From assembly GCA_029261835.1 (NCBI GenBank), contig JAJDAO010000008.1:1-32429 (forward strand): 32,429 bases of DNA, given 5' to 3'. Made by a program: the position numbers and the translations under genes. The DNA comes from Deltaproteobacteria bacterium. GTDB lineage: Bacteria > Myxococcota_A > UBA9160 > UBA4427. The notes under the pieces are model-generated. The model did no database searches, was not told where the DNA came from, and saw only the letters and a list, made by a program, of their open reading frames with translations. Shown in pieces: positions 7,667-16,322 of the stretch; the stretch's first letter is position 1, and each line of letters begins with the position of its first letter.

Positions 7667-8341
7667 CTACGGAGAGATCACGAACAGCTTGATGGCGAGC
7701 CACTTCGTACCCTCGTACAGTAGACCCAGCGGACCGAGAACTCGCTTGGCGGCGCGCTCTGATACTGAGACTGAGACTGCCGACAGCTTCAGGTCGGTCG
7801 CCATTCTCTCCTTCCGGGCGGTAAGGGAGTCAAGCTGTGTTTGGACCCGTGTCAGCTCACGCTCGACCTGAAGAACTTCTTCGACCTTGTTCGCCCGTTC
7901 CAATAGGGCGCGAAGGCGATCGCGAAGTGAAGTCAGATTGCCGATTTCGGCTTCCACGTCGGAGTAGGCGTCCGTCACGTCCGTCCCAGTAACGGTTCGC
8001 CGTTTCTCCTCCCCGAGAGAAGACAGCTCATCAAGAAATGCGTCCAGGTCTGAACTCGGAATCCTGATCGATAGGCTTGCAGAGTCCGCATGCAGCGCGG
8101 AGCTGCTCACATGGCCGTGCAGTTCCGCGACACGAGATTCGATCTTCGACACGGCCTGCTTCTGGTCTTCCACAAGGAGGTCGATGGTGGCTGTTCGGAT
8201 GATCAGCCGATCCTCAGACTGCCGCTGACGCATCGCTGGTGCTTCCGCGAAGCCAGCTGCGGCGGCACGTGCATTGTGGCCGGTGCTGGAGCAAGCGAAC
8301 TGGAGAACAACCACAAGAAGTAGCCAAATAGATTGACGCAC
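7667..8341 (-). CDS. DUF4349 family envelope lipoprotein
   Basis: The protein has 224 residues from GTG (8339-8341); a TTG six codons earlier is possible. The signal is RQSIWLLLVVVLQFAC with an imperfect lipobox. The DUF4349 body begins at DRLIIRTATIDLLVEDQ. It includes a beta part (HGHVSSSALHADSASLSIRIPSSDLDAF), the family block TVTGTDVTDAYSDVEAEIGNL, and a long coiled coil (LRDRLRALLERANKVEEVLQVERELTRVQTQLDSL). A C-terminal hydrophobic segment (VLGPLGLLYEGTKWLAIKLFVI) probably inserts in the membrane. The family's function is unsettled. It is followed on the same strand by the matrixin gene, 169 nt downstream. Confidence 0.85.
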   Translation of the reverse strand: MRQSIWLLLVVVLQFACSSTGHNARAAAAGFAEAPAMRQRQSEDRLIIRTATIDLLVEDQKQAVSKIESRVAELHGHVSSSALHADSASLSIRIPSSDLDAFLDELSSLGEEKRRTVTGTDVTDAYSDVEAEIGNLTSLRDRLRALLERANKVEEVLQVERELTRVQTQLDSLTARKERMATDLKLSAVSVSVSERAAKRVLGPLGLLYEGTKWLAIKLFVISP

Positions 8342-8565
8342 GTCGCCAGCCCCCCCCAACTACTATTCACACGCGCCGCTCCCCACGACCGGCCCGGATC
8401 AAACCCTACCGACAGACATAGGGGGTTGTCGAGGGGCAGGCGCATTTCACCGAATATCAAGATGCCTCAAGCCATGCGCGAACACTGATAGCCACATTAG
8501 AGTGACCGCGACCGAGGCCGCAGGCTGGCGTGGGCGCGACGGCGCGGCCCGAGCTTGCCTCCTGA

Positions 8566-8611
8566 GGGGCGAAAAGCGGCCCTTTTGGCCTCCTTACTCT
8601 ACTTACCCAGC
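8566..8611 (+). repeat. Half copy of the 6-129 palindrome
   Basis: GGGGCGAAAAGCGGC is identical to 18-32. After a variable middle, CTCTA...TACCCAGC matches 50-62, and the total length is 46 nt against 45 nt. Here only one arm is present, and the other side runs directly into the cut end of cas1 (8603-8968). The last codons and stop of the cas1 frame lie in this repeat. Confidence 0.6.
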
Positions 8612-8968
8612 TGTACGTCGTCGAAGTATTTCGGACTTGAGTTCCTTCGCCGCCACCAATCCGAGACCACTTTCACCTGCGAGCGCCTGGGCGCGCAGCA
8701 GCTTCGGCTCCTGCAGACCGATCGGCCTGGCGGCAGCGATGACTCGACCGTCCGAGTCGATCTGCGCGAACCCGGCGCCGACATCGGAGAGCCAGCGAAG
8801 TGCATCGAAGCTGATCGTTTCCGCATGGCCGAGCACAACGAGGCGTCGCAGATTCCGCTCGGCGCGGGAAGACCTGGCGCAACGCCGGTTGGCGCCGACG
8901 CCGTCTTCTACACAAAGGTGACCTCGGTTGACACCGACGCGGATCCCGTAGCCTGACAGAAGGAGCAC
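8603..8968 (-). pseudogene. cas1: Truncated cas1 (N-terminal third)
   Basis: The 121-codon frame begins VLLLSGYGIRVGVNRGHLCVEDG. It continues with RNLRRLVVLGHAETISFDALRW, LSDVGAGFAQIDSDGRVIAAARP and KLLRAQALAG. These are the typical N-terminal beta-domain and linker motifs of the Cas1 spacer integrase. A full Cas1 has roughly 300 or more residues; this stops just after the RAQALA region, before the helical catalytic domain with its Glu-His-Asp metal site. It therefore cannot integrate spacers. The end coincides with the repeat at 8566-8611. There is no cas2, other cas gene or repeat array nearby. The GTG start lacks a ribosome site. Confidence 0.75.
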
Positions 8969-9559
8969 CCCCCGTCACGGGATTGGGCGGGAGCCTTCAA
9001 AGCGAACTCCTCCCCTTAAGTAGACACTTTATAATGGTGGCAGAAACAACAGAAATCATTGATGATTTTCAATTGTTTGCGGGGCCACGTGGCAAGTGCA
9101 AGAGACCGCCGTGAGTGAAGGAGTCCGCTGTGGAGGACCCCCGATGCCGAACCGCTTGCGACGCCAGGGGGCGCAGCGCTCCGGAAGCCCAAGAGCGGGG
9201 GCCGACCTCCCATGCGACGAATAGATGGAGCCGGGACAGGCGGCTGCATCTAGACTGTCGTTCCACGGCTAGTTGTTCTGGCCCCCACTCGGCCACGCAA
9301 TGATCGAACAACGGGCTACAGCCCCTCCTGTAAGCGAGCCACCAGTCTCAGAATGCAACGGCACCTCGCGAAACGAAGCGGGCACTGTTTGCCGCACCGC
9401 ACGCTGCCTGGAAGAGCAGAAGCTCAGCGCAGACATTGGCTACCGATTGATCAACGTCCCTCGGCGGCGTTCACGCTGCACTGAGAAGAGCCTCCAGCAT
9501 CGCCAAGACCCACGCCCAAGGCGGACTGCGTTCAACACAACACCAGAGGGCTTCACGCG
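8969..9559. other. Intergenic region with an AT-rich island
   Basis: I see no convincing gene in these 591 bases. The stretch 9022-9080 is clearly AT-rich in an otherwise GC-rich region. It contains TATAAT (9029-9034) and a small palindrome, ATCATTGATGAT (9054-9065). No -35 box at a suitable distance was found. It lies just upstream of the cas1 remnant, where a CRISPR leader can occur, but there are no repeat units. The right-hand part leads into the ribosome site of the CHAT gene (GAGGG at 9546-9550). Confidence 0.4.
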
Positions 9560-12500
9560 ATGAGAAATGTAGTCACGATTTCGCTCGCCATCTTCGTAGC
9601 ACTTCTCATTTCCTCGGCCGCCCATTCCCAGAGCCACCAACGGGCTGATCGCTACTGGAATAGTGCCGAAGCGCTCCGAAAGAAGGGCAGCTTCCTTGAA
9701 GCCGCCCAGATGTACGCCAAATCGGCTGAGGCAGAGCGGAAGAGTCCTGTTCCAAGATTGATTATCGTTGCGGCAGGGCTAGGTCACGCCGGGATCTGCT
9801 ACAAGCAAGCCGGCCAATACGACAAGGCGATCAAGCACTACCAGCAGGCTCTCGACGTTGAGAGAACGCTAGGGCGCGAAGACCAGATCGCCACCCTTCT
9901 CAAGAATTCTGGCACCCTCTACAAGGCTTCGGGCCAATACGACAAGGCGATCAAGCACTACCAGCAGGCCCTCGACATCGTCAGAAAGCTCGGGCACGAA
10001 GGCAAGGTCGCCCGCCTGATCTTCGATATCGGCCAGGTCTACGCGGCCTGGCGCCAATACGACAAGGCGATCAAGCACTACCAGCAGGTCCTCGACATCA
10101 ACAGAAGGCTGGGGCGCGAAGACGGGATCTTCAGCCCTCTCATCAGCATCGGTGACGTCTACCGCGACTGGGGCCAATACGACGAGGCGAGCGCACACTA
10201 CCAGCAGGCGCTCGACATCGCCAGAAAGCTGGGACACCGAGACGATATCGCCATGTGTCTCGACCGTATCGGCGGCGTCTACCGCGCCTGGGGTCGATAC
10301 GACGAGGCGACCACACACTACCGGCAGGCACTCAACATCGCCAGAAAGCTAGGGCGCAAAGGCCGTATCGCCCTCGGTCTCAACAATATCGGCGGGGTCT
10401 ACTGGGACTGGGGGCAATACGACAAGTCGATCACGCACTACCGGCAGGCGCTCGACATCTTCAGAAAGCTGAAGCTCGAAGGCGGGATCACCACCGCTAG
10501 AAAGCTAGAGCTCGAAGGCGCGATCGCCATCCTTCTCAATAATATCGGCAGCGTCTACGAAGCCTGGGGCCAGTACGACAAGGCGATCCAGCACTCCCAG
10601 CAGGCGCTCGACATCGAGAGAGCGCTACCAGGGTACGAATTCCATACCGCCAGCAGTCTCAATAATATCGGCAAGGTCTACAAAGCCTGGGGTCGATACG
10701 ACGAGGCGATCCGGCACTACCAGCAGGCGCTCGACATCGCCAGAAAGCTCGGGCGCGAAGCCGATATCGCCACCTTCCTCAGCAATATCGGTGCGGTCTA
10801 CCAGGCCTGGGGCCAATACGACAAGGCGGTCCAGCACTTCCAGCAGGCCCTCGACACCGCCAGAAAGCTGGGGCGCGAAGCCGAGACCGCCATCCTCCTC
10901 GGCAATATCGGCTTCGTCTACTCCGAACGGCGTCAATACGACAAGGCGATCCAGCACTTCCAGCAGGCCCTCGTCATCGTCAGGAAGCTCGGGCGCAAAG
11001 CCGAGATCGCCGGCCTTCTCAGCAATATCGGCTCAGTCTACAACGCCTGGGGTCAACACGACAAGGCGATCCAGCACTTCCACCAGGCCCTCGACATCGA
11101 CAGAAGGCTCGGGCGCGAAAGCGATATTGCCCGCAGTCTCAACAATATGGGCGCTACCAGGATCTACCAAGGACAGTATCAAGAAGCAGTCACCGACCTC
11201 GTCGCCTCGGTGGAGCTACTCGAAAAGCTTCGCAGGACCGCCGTCGGCAGCGCCCGCCGGGATTACCTGGCCAGCCAAATCGGCACCTATGGCTGGTTGA
11301 CTATGGCCTATCTGCGTTCCGGGAACGTTGCCGAGGCATTCCACACCGTCGAACTCAGTCGAGCGAAGCTCCTGGCCGAACGGCTCTCGGGAGAGGAGTT
11401 GACCGGTCCATCCGCGACGGTGCCTCACATTCAGCGGGGCATGAAAAGCAACGAGGCGGTCTTGGTCTATACGAATGCCAGTTGGCGAGACATCATCAGC
11501 CTTGTCTTGACCGACACAGGCGTATCTGGCCACGAAGTGTCCAAGAGTAGCTTCCTTGAGACTGTACGCACCGAGTACGGAGACGCGATCGAGGAAATGC
11601 TCACTGCCAGACGGCAAACCGTCCCACAACAGAGAGACAAGGGACAAACCGAGGAAGCAAGCGACAAGAGCACAAGTGATCTTGAGAATGCGATCGGCGT
11701 CTATCGGTACTTCTTGCTTCCTCCCTCGGATAGGACGGCCCGCGGCATTCAACTGGCGAAGGCCGGTTCTTCCGCGGGTGCAGAAGAACTAGGCAAGATG
11801 CTCTACGCACTCTTGATCACGCCCATCAAGAAGCAGCTAGAGGGGAAGAATGCGCTGACGATTGTTCCGGAGGGAGTCTTCAGCCTGATACCCTTCGAGG
11901 CCCTCGTCGACGACGAAGGAAGGTACTTGGTCGAGAGCTACGAGATCCGGTATGCGCAGTCGATGGGGGTGCTGGATCTGATCAAGCAGCGGAAGTACGG
12001 AAAGCGAAAGCCTCTCCTTGCATTTGGCGGTGCCGTGTACGATGAGAGTACGTACTCGGCCGACAGCAAGATGCTTCTCGCTTCGCTCGAAAAGCGAGTT
12101 GCCGACTCCATCTCCAGGGGGATGTCGCTACGGCCAGCATACGATGCCCTCCATGTCGGCGACTGGGACAACCTCCCAGGCACACTCGGCGAAGTTCGCG
12201 CGATCAAGGGCGTTGTCCGGAAGGCCAAGATCGTGACGGGCGATGACGTCAATGAGCATCGCATCAAGGCACTGTCCGAGAAGGGCGAACTTGCGAAGTA
12301 CCAAGTGCTCCATTTCGCCACCCATGGCCTGGTCGTGCCCGACGTGCCAGAACTCTCGGCTCTTGTGTTGTCGCAGTTCAGTGAGGAACGCGAGGGAGAG
12401 GACGGCTATCTCCGAATGGGTGAGATCGCGGAGCTGGACCTCAAAGCTGACTTCGTGAACCTCTCGGCATGCGAGACCGGCCTTGGCAAGATCTACGCCG

Positions 12501-12751
12501 GCGAGGGAGTCGTCGGCATTGCGCAGTCATTCTTGATCGCAGGTGCGAACTCGCTGTCGCTATCGCTGTGGAAAGTTGAAGATGATTCCACGGCCCAGTT
12601 CATGACGTCGATGTACGGGTTGGTAGAAAAGAACGGTGCTTCGTACGCCGAGAGCATGGCTGAGATCAAGCGAAGGTTCGTGCGTGGAGACTTTGGCGAA
12701 GAGTACAAGAACCCGTACTACTGGGCGCCCTTCGTCTACTATGGGCCTTGA
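9560..12751 (+). CDS. Exported TPR-CHAT domain protein
   Basis: The protein has 1063 residues. A classical signal peptide (MRNVVTISLAIFVALLISSAAHSQ) is followed by about 13 tetratricopeptide units (about 30-560). Most of these repeat every 40 residues with the core QYDKAIKHYQQALDI-RKLG. The C-terminal third is a CHAT caspase-like protease domain (about 750-1063). It has the catalytic His in LHFATHG (H922), the catalytic Cys in NLSACETG (C971), and the usual AGANSLSLSLW and NPYYWAPFVYYG blocks. TPR-CHAT proteins are proposed proteases switched by TPR partners. The signal peptide puts this one outside the cytoplasm, unlike the intracellular CHAT proteases known from defence systems. Repeat 6 has a 12-residue partial duplication (RKLKLEG/RKLELEG). 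Catalytic residues are intact. Confidence 0.93.
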   Translation: MRNVVTISLAIFVALLISSAAHSQSHQRADRYWNSAEALRKKGSFLEAAQMYAKSAEAERKSPVPRLIIVAAGLGHAGICYKQAGQYDKAIKHYQQALDVERTLGREDQIATLLKNSGTLYKASGQYDKAIKHYQQALDIVRKLGHEGKVARLIFDIGQVYAAWRQYDKAIKHYQQVLDINRRLGREDGIFSPLISIGDVYRDWGQYDEASAHYQQALDIARKLGHRDDIAMCLDRIGGVYRAWGRYDEATTHYRQALNIARKLGRKGRIALGLNNIGGVYWDWGQYDKSITHYRQALDIFRKLKLEGGITTARKLELEGAIAILLNNIGSVYEAWGQYDKAIQHSQQALDIERALPGYEFHTASSLNNIGKVYKAWGRYDEAIRHYQQALDIARKLGREADIATFLSNIGAVYQAWGQYDKAVQHFQQALDTARKLGREAETAILLGNIGFVYSERRQYDKAIQHFQQALVIVRKLGRKAEIAGLLSNIGSVYNAWGQHDKAIQHFHQALDIDRRLGRESDIARSLNNMGATRIYQGQYQEAVTDLVASVELLEKLRRTAVGSARRDYLASQIGTYGWLTMAYLRSGNVAEAFHTVELSRAKLLAERLSGEELTGPSATVPHIQRGMKSNEAVLVYTNASWRDIISLVLTDTGVSGHEVSKSSFLETVRTEYGDAIEEMLTARRQTVPQQRDKGQTEEASDKSTSDLENAIGVYRYFLLPPSDRTARGIQLAKAGSSAGAEELGKMLYALLITPIKKQLEGKNALTIVPEGVFSLIPFEALVDDEGRYLVESYEIRYAQSMGVLDLIKQRKYGKRKPLLAFGGAVYDESTYSADSKMLLASLEKRVADSISRGMSLRPAYDALHVGDWDNLPGTLGEVRAIKGVVRKAKIVTGDDVNEHRIKALSEKGELAKYQVLHFATHGLVVPDVPELSALVLSQFSEEREGEDGYLRMGEIAELDLKADFVNLSACETGLGKIYAGEGVVGIAQSFLIAGANSLSLSLWKVEDDSTAQFMTSMYGLVEKNGASYAESMAEIKRRFVRGDFGEEYKNPYYWAPFVYYGP

Positions 12752-12798
12752 AGATGAGATGCTGTCAGGTGTCGCGGATCGGAGTGTGATCGGGCACC

Positions 12799-12817
12799 GC
12801 GGGCTCTTCGAGCCCGC
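12799..12817 (+). terminator. Possible terminator hairpin after the CHAT gene
   Basis: GCGGGCTC-TTC-GAGCCCGC forms an 8-bp stem 48 nt after the CHAT stop. No T-run follows, so it may be only a hairpin rather than an intrinsic terminator. Confidence 0.3.
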
Positions 12818-12820
12818 CAC

Positions 12821-13054
12821 CTGATCCACGACCGCGACCCCCTCTTCGCGAGGGAGTTCGGGAAACTGCTCGAGGCTTCGGGCGTGGAGCCGGTGAAGCT
12901 TCCTGCTCGAAGCCCCAATCTGAACGCGTGTGCGGAGCGGTTCGTCCGGTCGATCAAGTCGGAGTGCTTGGGCCAGATCATCCCTCTCGGGGAGCGCCAT
13001 CTTCAACGAGCCGTGCGTCGAGGCCATCCTGGACGGACCCGTCGAGTGCCATGA
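12821..13054 (+). pseudogene. Integrase-core transposase remnant
   Basis: The frame reads [37 protein letters not shown] and VRSIKSECL. This is the second half of an rve-type DDE core, containing the second Asp (HDRD) and the final Glu (CAERF). It has no start and no first Asp. After [11 protein letters not shown] the frame drifts into non-homologous codons and stops at 13052-13054, where family members normally continue toward an HYH-ER-H-Q-G type end. It is a decayed fragment. Confidence 0.75.
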
Positions 13055-13188
13055 ACGGCTCGGAGGCATCCTCGGCCATTCCTGCCGGAGGGCGGCGTGA
13101 TGGCGGACCAAGCTTTTGTACACCACGCCGTCGAGCCGACGTGACGGATCGTGTATGTTCGACGTGACTCATCTGGCCGGGAGGGACC

Positions 13189-13851
13189 GTGCGGCACACC
13201 CTCCGATTGACAACATGTCTGCTCGTCGCGTTCGGACTGCTCTCGTTCGCGCCGGGCTGCCAGACGCCGACGCTACAGATCGACGAGCCGGGCGACGTCT
13301 CCCGCTACCGCACATGGGATTTCGTCCGCCCGGTGCGCGGTCTGATCCACGCGCCTCTTCTCGAGGCCGACGCTCTCGAGCCCGTCGTGGCGCGACAGGT
13401 CGAGACCTCGCTATTCGATCGGGGCTTTCGGCGCACGAGGACCAATCCCGATGTGCTGCTGTATTTCCGGCTCTCTGTTCGAGGCCAGCTGGTCAAGAGG
13501 AACGTGACGGGAGCGATCCATCACCTGGCCAGCCTTCATTCCTCGGCGTCCTATGACGTGCAGGCGACCCACACCGAACTCACGCGCTACGACATCGCCG
13601 AGCTGCTGGTGCTGATGATCGATCCGAGAGAGCACCACCTCGTCTGGCGCGGCAGGCTCAACCGGCGCTATCGCGACGAAGTCACTCCGTACCTCGGCGA
13701 GCTCGTCTCCCAGCTACTCGCCCACCTTCCACCACCGCGGCACGGGGCGCAGCGCCGTACGGTGATCGTGAAGGAAGAGGCGCCGCCGAGAGCGCACACC
13801 ACAAGCCCGTCCAAAGCCGTCGTCGAAGCGCTGATCGAGCTGGGCTCCTGA
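13189..13851 (+). CDS. DUF4136-like lipoprotein
   Basis: The protein has 220 residues from GTG, close behind a GGGAGGGA ribosome site. The signal is RHTLRLTTCLLVAFGLLSFAPGC with C24 as the lipid-bearing cysteine. The mature part follows the DUF4136 plan: DVSRYRTWDFV near the start, a tandem of VVARQVETSLFDRGFRRTRTNPDVLLYFRLSV, then YDIAELLVLMIDPREHHLVWRGRLNRRY and a C-terminal helix. These are envelope proteins of unknown function. The Pro/Arg-rich segment HLPPPRHGAQRR and tail (176-220) are extra. Confidence 0.8.
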   Translation: MRHTLRLTTCLLVAFGLLSFAPGCQTPTLQIDEPGDVSRYRTWDFVRPVRGLIHAPLLEADALEPVVARQVETSLFDRGFRRTRTNPDVLLYFRLSVRGQLVKRNVTGAIHHLASLHSSASYDVQATHTELTRYDIAELLVLMIDPREHHLVWRGRLNRRYRDEVTPYLGELVSQLLAHLPPPRHGAQRRTVIVKEEAPPRAHTTSPSKAVVEALIELGS

Positions 13852-14021
13852 AGCACGAGCAGCGGGCGGACTTCCGCACACCACCGGCGCATTGCCCGGT
13901 CTCAAGACATTCATGTATGGCCGGAGTTGCGCGTTCGGCAAGGCCTCTATGGTTGTTGGCCGGGCGGTGCGGGCCAGATTCCTGTGTACACGAGTTGTTG
14001 GCGTATGCGACAATCCGCCTG

Positions 14022-16019
14022 ATGCGTACGTCCCGACTGCTCATGCTCTCGCTGCTTGTTCTCCTGTGTGCCGCGCCTGCCTTCGCGAACGGCGGTCGTC
14101 GCGACCGGCCACCGAATATCGTACTCATCGTGGGGGACGATCACGGATATCCCTACGCGGGCTTCATGGGTAGTGAGATCGTCGAGACGCCCAATCTCGA
14201 TCGCCTGGCCGACGAGGGGACCACCTTCACGCACGCCTTCTCGTCGGCCAGCGTCTGCCGGCCGGCACTGCAGACTCTGCTGACCGGGCTGCACACGCGA
14301 TCCTGGCTTCGACAGAGAGATCGGGTTGTAGAGGCCGTCGGCGAACGGATCCGGCGCCGCGCCGAAGTCCCGCACTATGTCACGCTTTCACGGCAACTCG
14401 CGCGCCAGGGCTACCGGAGCTTCCAGGGCGGGAAGCACCACGAGGGCGACTTCGCGATGGCGGGATTCGACGCCGGCACCGCGACCTACCTACCCTCCAA
14501 CCCCTTCGTGCTGGTGGGCCACGATACCTTTGCACGTCCCTCGCTGACTCCCATGCACGACTTTCTCGACGGAGTCGAAGAGGACGAGCCCTTCTTCCTC
14601 CTTCTGGCACCCATGCTGCCCCACGTGCCCCTCGATCCTTCCCCCGAGCTGATCGCCCACTATCGGGCGAAGGGACTCTCGAATGCCGCGGTCTACTACT
14701 ACGCGAACATCACGCGGCTCGACGAGGTGGTCGGCCGCATGGTCGGCGCGCTCGAGGAGCGCGGGCTGCGCGACGATTCGTTGATCATCTACGTCTCGGA
14801 CAACGGCTGGGAGCAGGCGCCCTACGAGTACCACTTCTTTGGGGGCATCCTGGGCGGCGATCGTGGGAAGATGTCGATCCACGAACTCGGCTTCCGGACG
14901 CCGCTCGTCTTCAACTGGCCGAACAGGGTGCCGAAGCGGAAGGTACTGGACGATCTCGTCACCTTCGAGGATCTCCACGCCACCATCCTGCAGTACGCCG
15001 GCGCACCCGTCCCGCCGGATCACGAAGGCATCGACCTCGTGTCCAGGATAGAGGGTCGGGGCGAGCCCGCGCGCGATCATGTGATTGGTGTCCAGGACGG
15101 CTTGCGCGTGCGGGAGAGCGAGTACGATCCCAGCGAGGGACCCGCGGGTTGGCTGAAGCCGGACACGGCCAGCTTCCTGCGCACAGATCGCTGGCGCTAC
15201 ATCGAGTGGCTGAACCGGGGAGAGCAAGCGCTCTACCGCATCGAGGAGGATCCCTTCGAGCGGAACGACGTAAGCGCCGAGTATCCCGAGCTGCTCGCCC
15301 TCTTCGCGGCCCGCACGAGTGCGTGGCGCAACGACCTGGCCCAGCCCGCCGCGTGGATGGATCTCATGGGACGGCTCACATCAGAGGAGGGCACGCCGGC
15401 GGTCGGCCTGCGGCTCTGGCTAGAGGGAGCCAACGACTCGGGCGCGCCCGCGCAGTTGGAGGTCTTCTCGGACGACCGGGGCTTCTTCCGCTTCCCGAAT
15501 GTCCCTGCCGACAAGTACACGCTGACGTATGAAATCGAGGCGCCGGAGATCACCGGACGCTGGCGAAGCGTCCGCGAGGCGCCCGTGACGGACAGTGTCG
15601 AGGTCGACCTCGTCGGATACGAGACGGGCCCGTTCCTGTCGCTCCAGATTCCCGGCGAGGTGCCGCCCCCCGCCCCGGCAAGCCGCCCCAGGCCCGGCAC
15701 CATCGAGATCGAACTCACGGCCCGCCATGGGGTCGAGACGGGCGAACTCCCCGTGCACTTGTGGGGTTGGACCATACGGGGTGTCGTAGAGCAACGCGTG
15801 CTTTCCGGTCCGGACGGCTTCGTGGCCCTGGACCAGCTCCCCGCCGGCTTCTACTTCATCCGGGTCTCCACGCCTCGGGGCGTTCGCGCTCCGGCCCGTT
15901 GGGTTCGTCTTCGACCCGGCGAGAGCGAATACCGGAAGATCAAGCTCCGGAAGAAGACCCGCCGCCACGCGCGCCGCAGGAAATCCCAGCACGCAGGGAC
16001 TCGGGCGAGCAGCAAGTAG
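14022..16019 (+). CDS. Sulfatase-fold exported protein with altered catalytic motif
   Basis: The protein has 665 residues. The ATG at 14022 gives a clean signal peptide (MRTSRLLMLSLLVLLCAAPAFA); longer frames add unlikely residues. The sulfatase/alkaline-phosphatase core has metal ligands in IVGDDHG (D39, D40), NLDRLADEGTTFTHAF, GGKHH (136-140), YVSDNGW and a final ELGFRTPLVFNWP. The formylglycine motif normally reads C-x-P-x-R; here it is C79-R-P-A-L83, so the key Arg is replaced by Leu. After about residue 450 come two beta-sandwich, carboxypeptidase-regulatory-like units (VGLRLWLEG...KYTLTYEI and TIEIELTARHG...LPAGFYFIRV), then a very basic tail (KLRKKTRRHARRRK). It may be a weak, altered or non-hydrolytic sulfatase-fold protein. 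The next gene has an FGE fold. Confidence 0.88.
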   Translation: MRTSRLLMLSLLVLLCAAPAFANGGRRDRPPNIVLIVGDDHGYPYAGFMGSEIVETPNLDRLADEGTTFTHAFSSASVCRPALQTLLTGLHTRSWLRQRDRVVEAVGERIRRRAEVPHYVTLSRQLARQGYRSFQGGKHHEGDFAMAGFDAGTATYLPSNPFVLVGHDTFARPSLTPMHDFLDGVEEDEPFFLLLAPMLPHVPLDPSPELIAHYRAKGLSNAAVYYYANITRLDEVVGRMVGALEERGLRDDSLIIYVSDNGWEQAPYEYHFFGGILGGDRGKMSIHELGFRTPLVFNWPNRVPKRKVLDDLVTFEDLHATILQYAGAPVPPDHEGIDLVSRIEGRGEPARDHVIGVQDGLRVRESEYDPSEGPAGWLKPDTASFLRTDRWRYIEWLNRGEQALYRIEEDPFERNDVSAEYPELLALFAARTSAWRNDLAQPAAWMDLMGRLTSEEGTPAVGLRLWLEGANDSGAPAQLEVFSDDRGFFRFPNVPADKYTLTYEIEAPEITGRWRSVREAPVTDSVEVDLVGYETGPFLSLQIPGEVPPPAPASRPRPGTIEIELTARHGVETGELPVHLWGWTIRGVVEQRVLSGPDGFVALDQLPAGFYFIRVSTPRGVRAPARWVRLRPGESEYRKIKLRKKTRRHARRRKSQHAGTRASSK

Positions 16020-16322
16020 TTGAGAGCTGCACAGCGCCGTAGGGCACCACAACCGCCGAGACTCGGCCGGTCCTCGGAATCACCAAGCATTCGAGCCAAT
16101 ACGGCGTCGACGGCCCAACGCGCCCTCACCTCGCTGACGATATAGGCGACTCCCAATGCCCGCACATATGGACGACCCATAGAGTCGGCAGCGCTCCACT
16201 TCTTCGCATCCCTCCAGCGTGCCATAGGTGATACAAGGTCAATGGGAAGGGATGCCGCCCTACACAGGATTCGCAAGCCTTCCCTTTGCTTAACGAGAGT
16301 TCTCTACCGAGGAGGAAAGGCC
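16020..16322. other. Intergenic region, possible decayed coding sequence
   Basis: No gene is supported in these 303 bases. On the minus strand, 16050-16260 reads as an open frame with a protein-like run (RALGVAYIVSEVRAR, AVDAVLARMLGD), but it has no start signal and runs on into the sulfatase antisense; it may be a fragment of a lost gene. The last 20 bases hold GAGGAGG, the ribosome site of the next gene. Confidence 0.3.

Noticed and set aside
9006..9040. Sigma-70 promoter around TATAAT
   Set aside because: The only TTAAGT-like box is 8 nt away, too close for a -35 element, and no gene starts at a suitable distance.
8400..9560. CRISPR array next to the cas1 remnant
   Set aside because: No evenly spaced direct repeats of 25-40 nt were found on either strand; only an AT-rich patch is present.
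9810..11160. Non-coding tandem repeat or satellite with 120-bp period
   Set aside because: The period equals 40 codons and every unit encodes a TPR-type helix pair in one continuous frame.
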